Positions 63,995 through 64,000 of a stretch of DNA of 64,000 bases are shown here, piece after piece. Within the stretch, counting starts at the first letter, position 1. Every line of letters begins with the position of its first letter. Source of the stretch: Thamnaconus septentrionalis (lineage: Eukaryota; Chordata; Actinopteri; Tetraodontiformes; Monacanthidae); NCBI GenBank assembly GCA_009823395.1, contig CM020517.1, positions 12,633,001-12,697,000 on the forward strand, in the 5' to 3' direction. Below the pieces are notes generated by a model. That model did no database searches and had not been told where the DNA came from. It saw nothing but the letters and a program-made list of their open reading frames with translations. A program made the translations under genes and the position numbers.

Positions 63995-64000
63995 GTGAGA

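Overview
This is vertebrate nuclear DNA and almost certainly teleost fish. It has spliced genes with GT-AG introns, dense microsatellites, fish-type transposon remnants (hAT ends, Tc1-like fragments, tRNA-derived SINE heads), and a neuroglobin that reads as a fish neuroglobin. No bacterial, viral or CRISPR features were seen. Exon models were built by hand from splice sites, reading phase and remembered vertebrate homologues. Every model below keeps phase at every junction.

Layout: 1-4103 is non-coding 5' flank. tmem63c (+, 22 coding exons, 4120-19926) encodes a TMEM63/OSCA-type channel. 19927-27628 is intergenic and holds both converging 3' ends. ngb (-, 4 coding exons, 29532-27629) encodes neuroglobin, and its first intron carries a 645-bp CAC/CAT repeat. 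29533-32551 is a simple-sequence-rich gap. fam161b (-, 7 coding exons, 38263-32552) encodes a ciliary/centrosomal protein and has a 3.6-kb intron full of tRNA-like and hAT sequences. coq6 (+, 12 exons, 39143-48628) starts head-to-head with fam161b and encodes the ubiquinone-biosynthesis monooxygenase. Its intron 4 holds a 197-bp tandem array containing TTAGGG runs. entpd5 (-, 13 coding exons, 55939-50544) encodes an ER nucleoside diphosphatase. 55940-61056 is intergenic. bbof1 (+, 61057 to beyond the window end) encodes a basal-body protein and is cut off after five exons.

The genes do not form an operon or a shared pathway. From memory, mammals keep TMEM63C-NGB and FAM161B-COQ6-ENTPD5-BBOF1 as two blocks on one chromosome, some megabases apart. 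Here the blocks abut between ngb and fam161b. Two genes with ciliary roles, fam161b and bbof1, each have an RFX X-box-like motif close to the start.

The observations most worth checking are: an apparent shift of the ngb start codon; the dimeric TTAGGG-bearing array flanked by duplicated hAT termini; a 21-bp minisatellite coding a Pro-rich heptad in entpd5; a microsatellite acting as polypyrimidine tract in the last entpd5 intron; the RFX motifs; and an ancient inverted duplication near 57 kb. I found no wholly new biological system.
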